Assembly: GCF_014083985.1 (NCBI RefSeq)
Contig: NZ_CP046907.1
Coordinates: forward strand, 4,874,501-4,938,500
Source: Streptomyces sp. SCUT-3
GTDB lineage: Bacteria > Actinomycetota > Actinomycetes > Streptomycetales > Streptomycetaceae
Length of the DNA stretch: 64,000 nt
Direction of reading: 5' to 3'
The position numbers and the translations under genes were made by a program. Under the pieces are notes generated by a model that did not search any database, was not told the origin of the DNA, and saw only the letters and a list, made by a program, of their open reading frames with translations. Shown in pieces: positions 63,731-64,000 of the stretch. Position 1 is the stretch's first letter, and every line of letters starts with the position of its first letter.

Positions 63731-64000
63731 AGCTTTCCTCCTCGGCCGCCGTCCCGCCGGGCGGGGGCGATCAGTGTCGACAGGTAGGGCAGCGGCCCGT
63801 TCTCCAGGTCGGCGGCGGGCCGGATCGACTCCTCGGGGAGCCCCAGCGAGGAGCCCCACACGGCCCCCTCCAGCCGGCCGGTCGCGCGCAGCGCGTCCAC
63901 GACCTCGGCGGCCTGCCGCCCGAACTTGTAGGCCACGACGGTGCCCGGGCCCTCCAGGGCCTCGCGCAGGGTGTCCGAGCCGGCCGTCACCGGCACCAGC
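63727..64000 (-). CDS. cobI: Precorrin-2 C20-methyltransferase, C-terminal part
   Basis: The gene runs out of the window; only the last ~90 residues are seen. VPVTAGSDTLREAL, GTVVAYKFGRQAAEVV, AVWGSSLGLPEESIRP and PYLSTLIAPARRDGGRGGKL match the end of CobI, which methylates C20 of precorrin-2. Its TGA overlaps the TTG of cobM. It is upstream of all other cob genes here and so is transcribed first among them. Confidence 0.9.
   Translation of the reverse strand, partial: LVPVTAGSDTLREALEGPGTVVAYKFGRQAAEVVDALRATGRLEGAVWGSSLGLPEESIRPAADLENGPLPYLSTLIAPARRDGGRGGKL

Overview
The window is about 74% G+C chromosomal DNA from a streptomycete-like actinobacterium. Evidence: GTG and TTG starts, extreme third-position G+C, many four-base stop/start overlaps (ATGA, GTGA, TTGA), and gene blocks typical of Streptomyces (uvrC-rapZ-yvcK-whiA, sufRBD-fdx-CSUT, pgl-opcA-zwf-tal-tkt, ectABCD next to a cobalamin cluster). 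As I recall it, the order follows the S. coelicolor chromosome from roughly SCO1958 down to the SCO1850s. I recognised no tRNA, rRNA, CRISPR array, transposase, integrase or prophage.

Layout. 1-5.6 kb: 3' end of uvrA, a Rieske lipoprotein, uvrC, then the tightly coupled rapZ-yvcK-whiA. 5.8-9.8 kb: lower glycolysis (gap, pgk, tpiA), secG and an RbpA-family RNA polymerase-binding protein. 9.9-16.8 kb, minus strand: the pentose-phosphate operon tkt-tal-zwf-opcA-pgl. 17.2-21.5 kb: haem O/A synthesis (ctaB, ctaA) and a two-gene ABC exporter. 21.6-28.4 kb: the complete SUF Fe-S assembly operon with its own repressor, whose operator overlaps the start codon. 28.5-45.7 kb: dapD, then a more variable region with a YihY membrane protein, a sigma factor, secreted proteins (SH3-like, nuclease, PhoX-like, subtilisin, a PL9 lyase-like beta-helix), a LuxR regulator, a TerD protein and an RluA-type pseudouridine synthase. 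45.9-49.4 kb: ectoine/5-hydroxyectoine synthesis (ectABCD). 49.7-56.9 kb: a frameshifted membrane protein gene, an aminotransferase, an amidohydrolase, a trypsin-like protease, a small lipoprotein and an LAETG sortase substrate. 57-64 kb, minus strand: the corrin-ring genes cobI(partial)-cobM-cobL-cbiG/cobJ-cobH-cbiX-cobC.

Most transcription units end in perfect G+C hairpins with arms of 8-27 bp and no U-tract; several sit between convergent genes and can serve both strands.

I found no clearly undescribed multi-gene system. The most notable signals are: a PL9-like lyase whose catalytic-lysine position holds arginine; an exact 76-bp duplication of the 3' end of a luxR gene; two single-base frameshifts in cobL and one in a membrane protein gene (mutation or sequencing error); a perfect CRP-type palindrome in front of a secreted SH3-like protein; a SufR operator plus an iron-box-like site at the suf promoter; a subtilisin divergent from a LuxR regulator with a PLD-like region; and an A+T-rich, palindrome-bearing region upstream of ectA.
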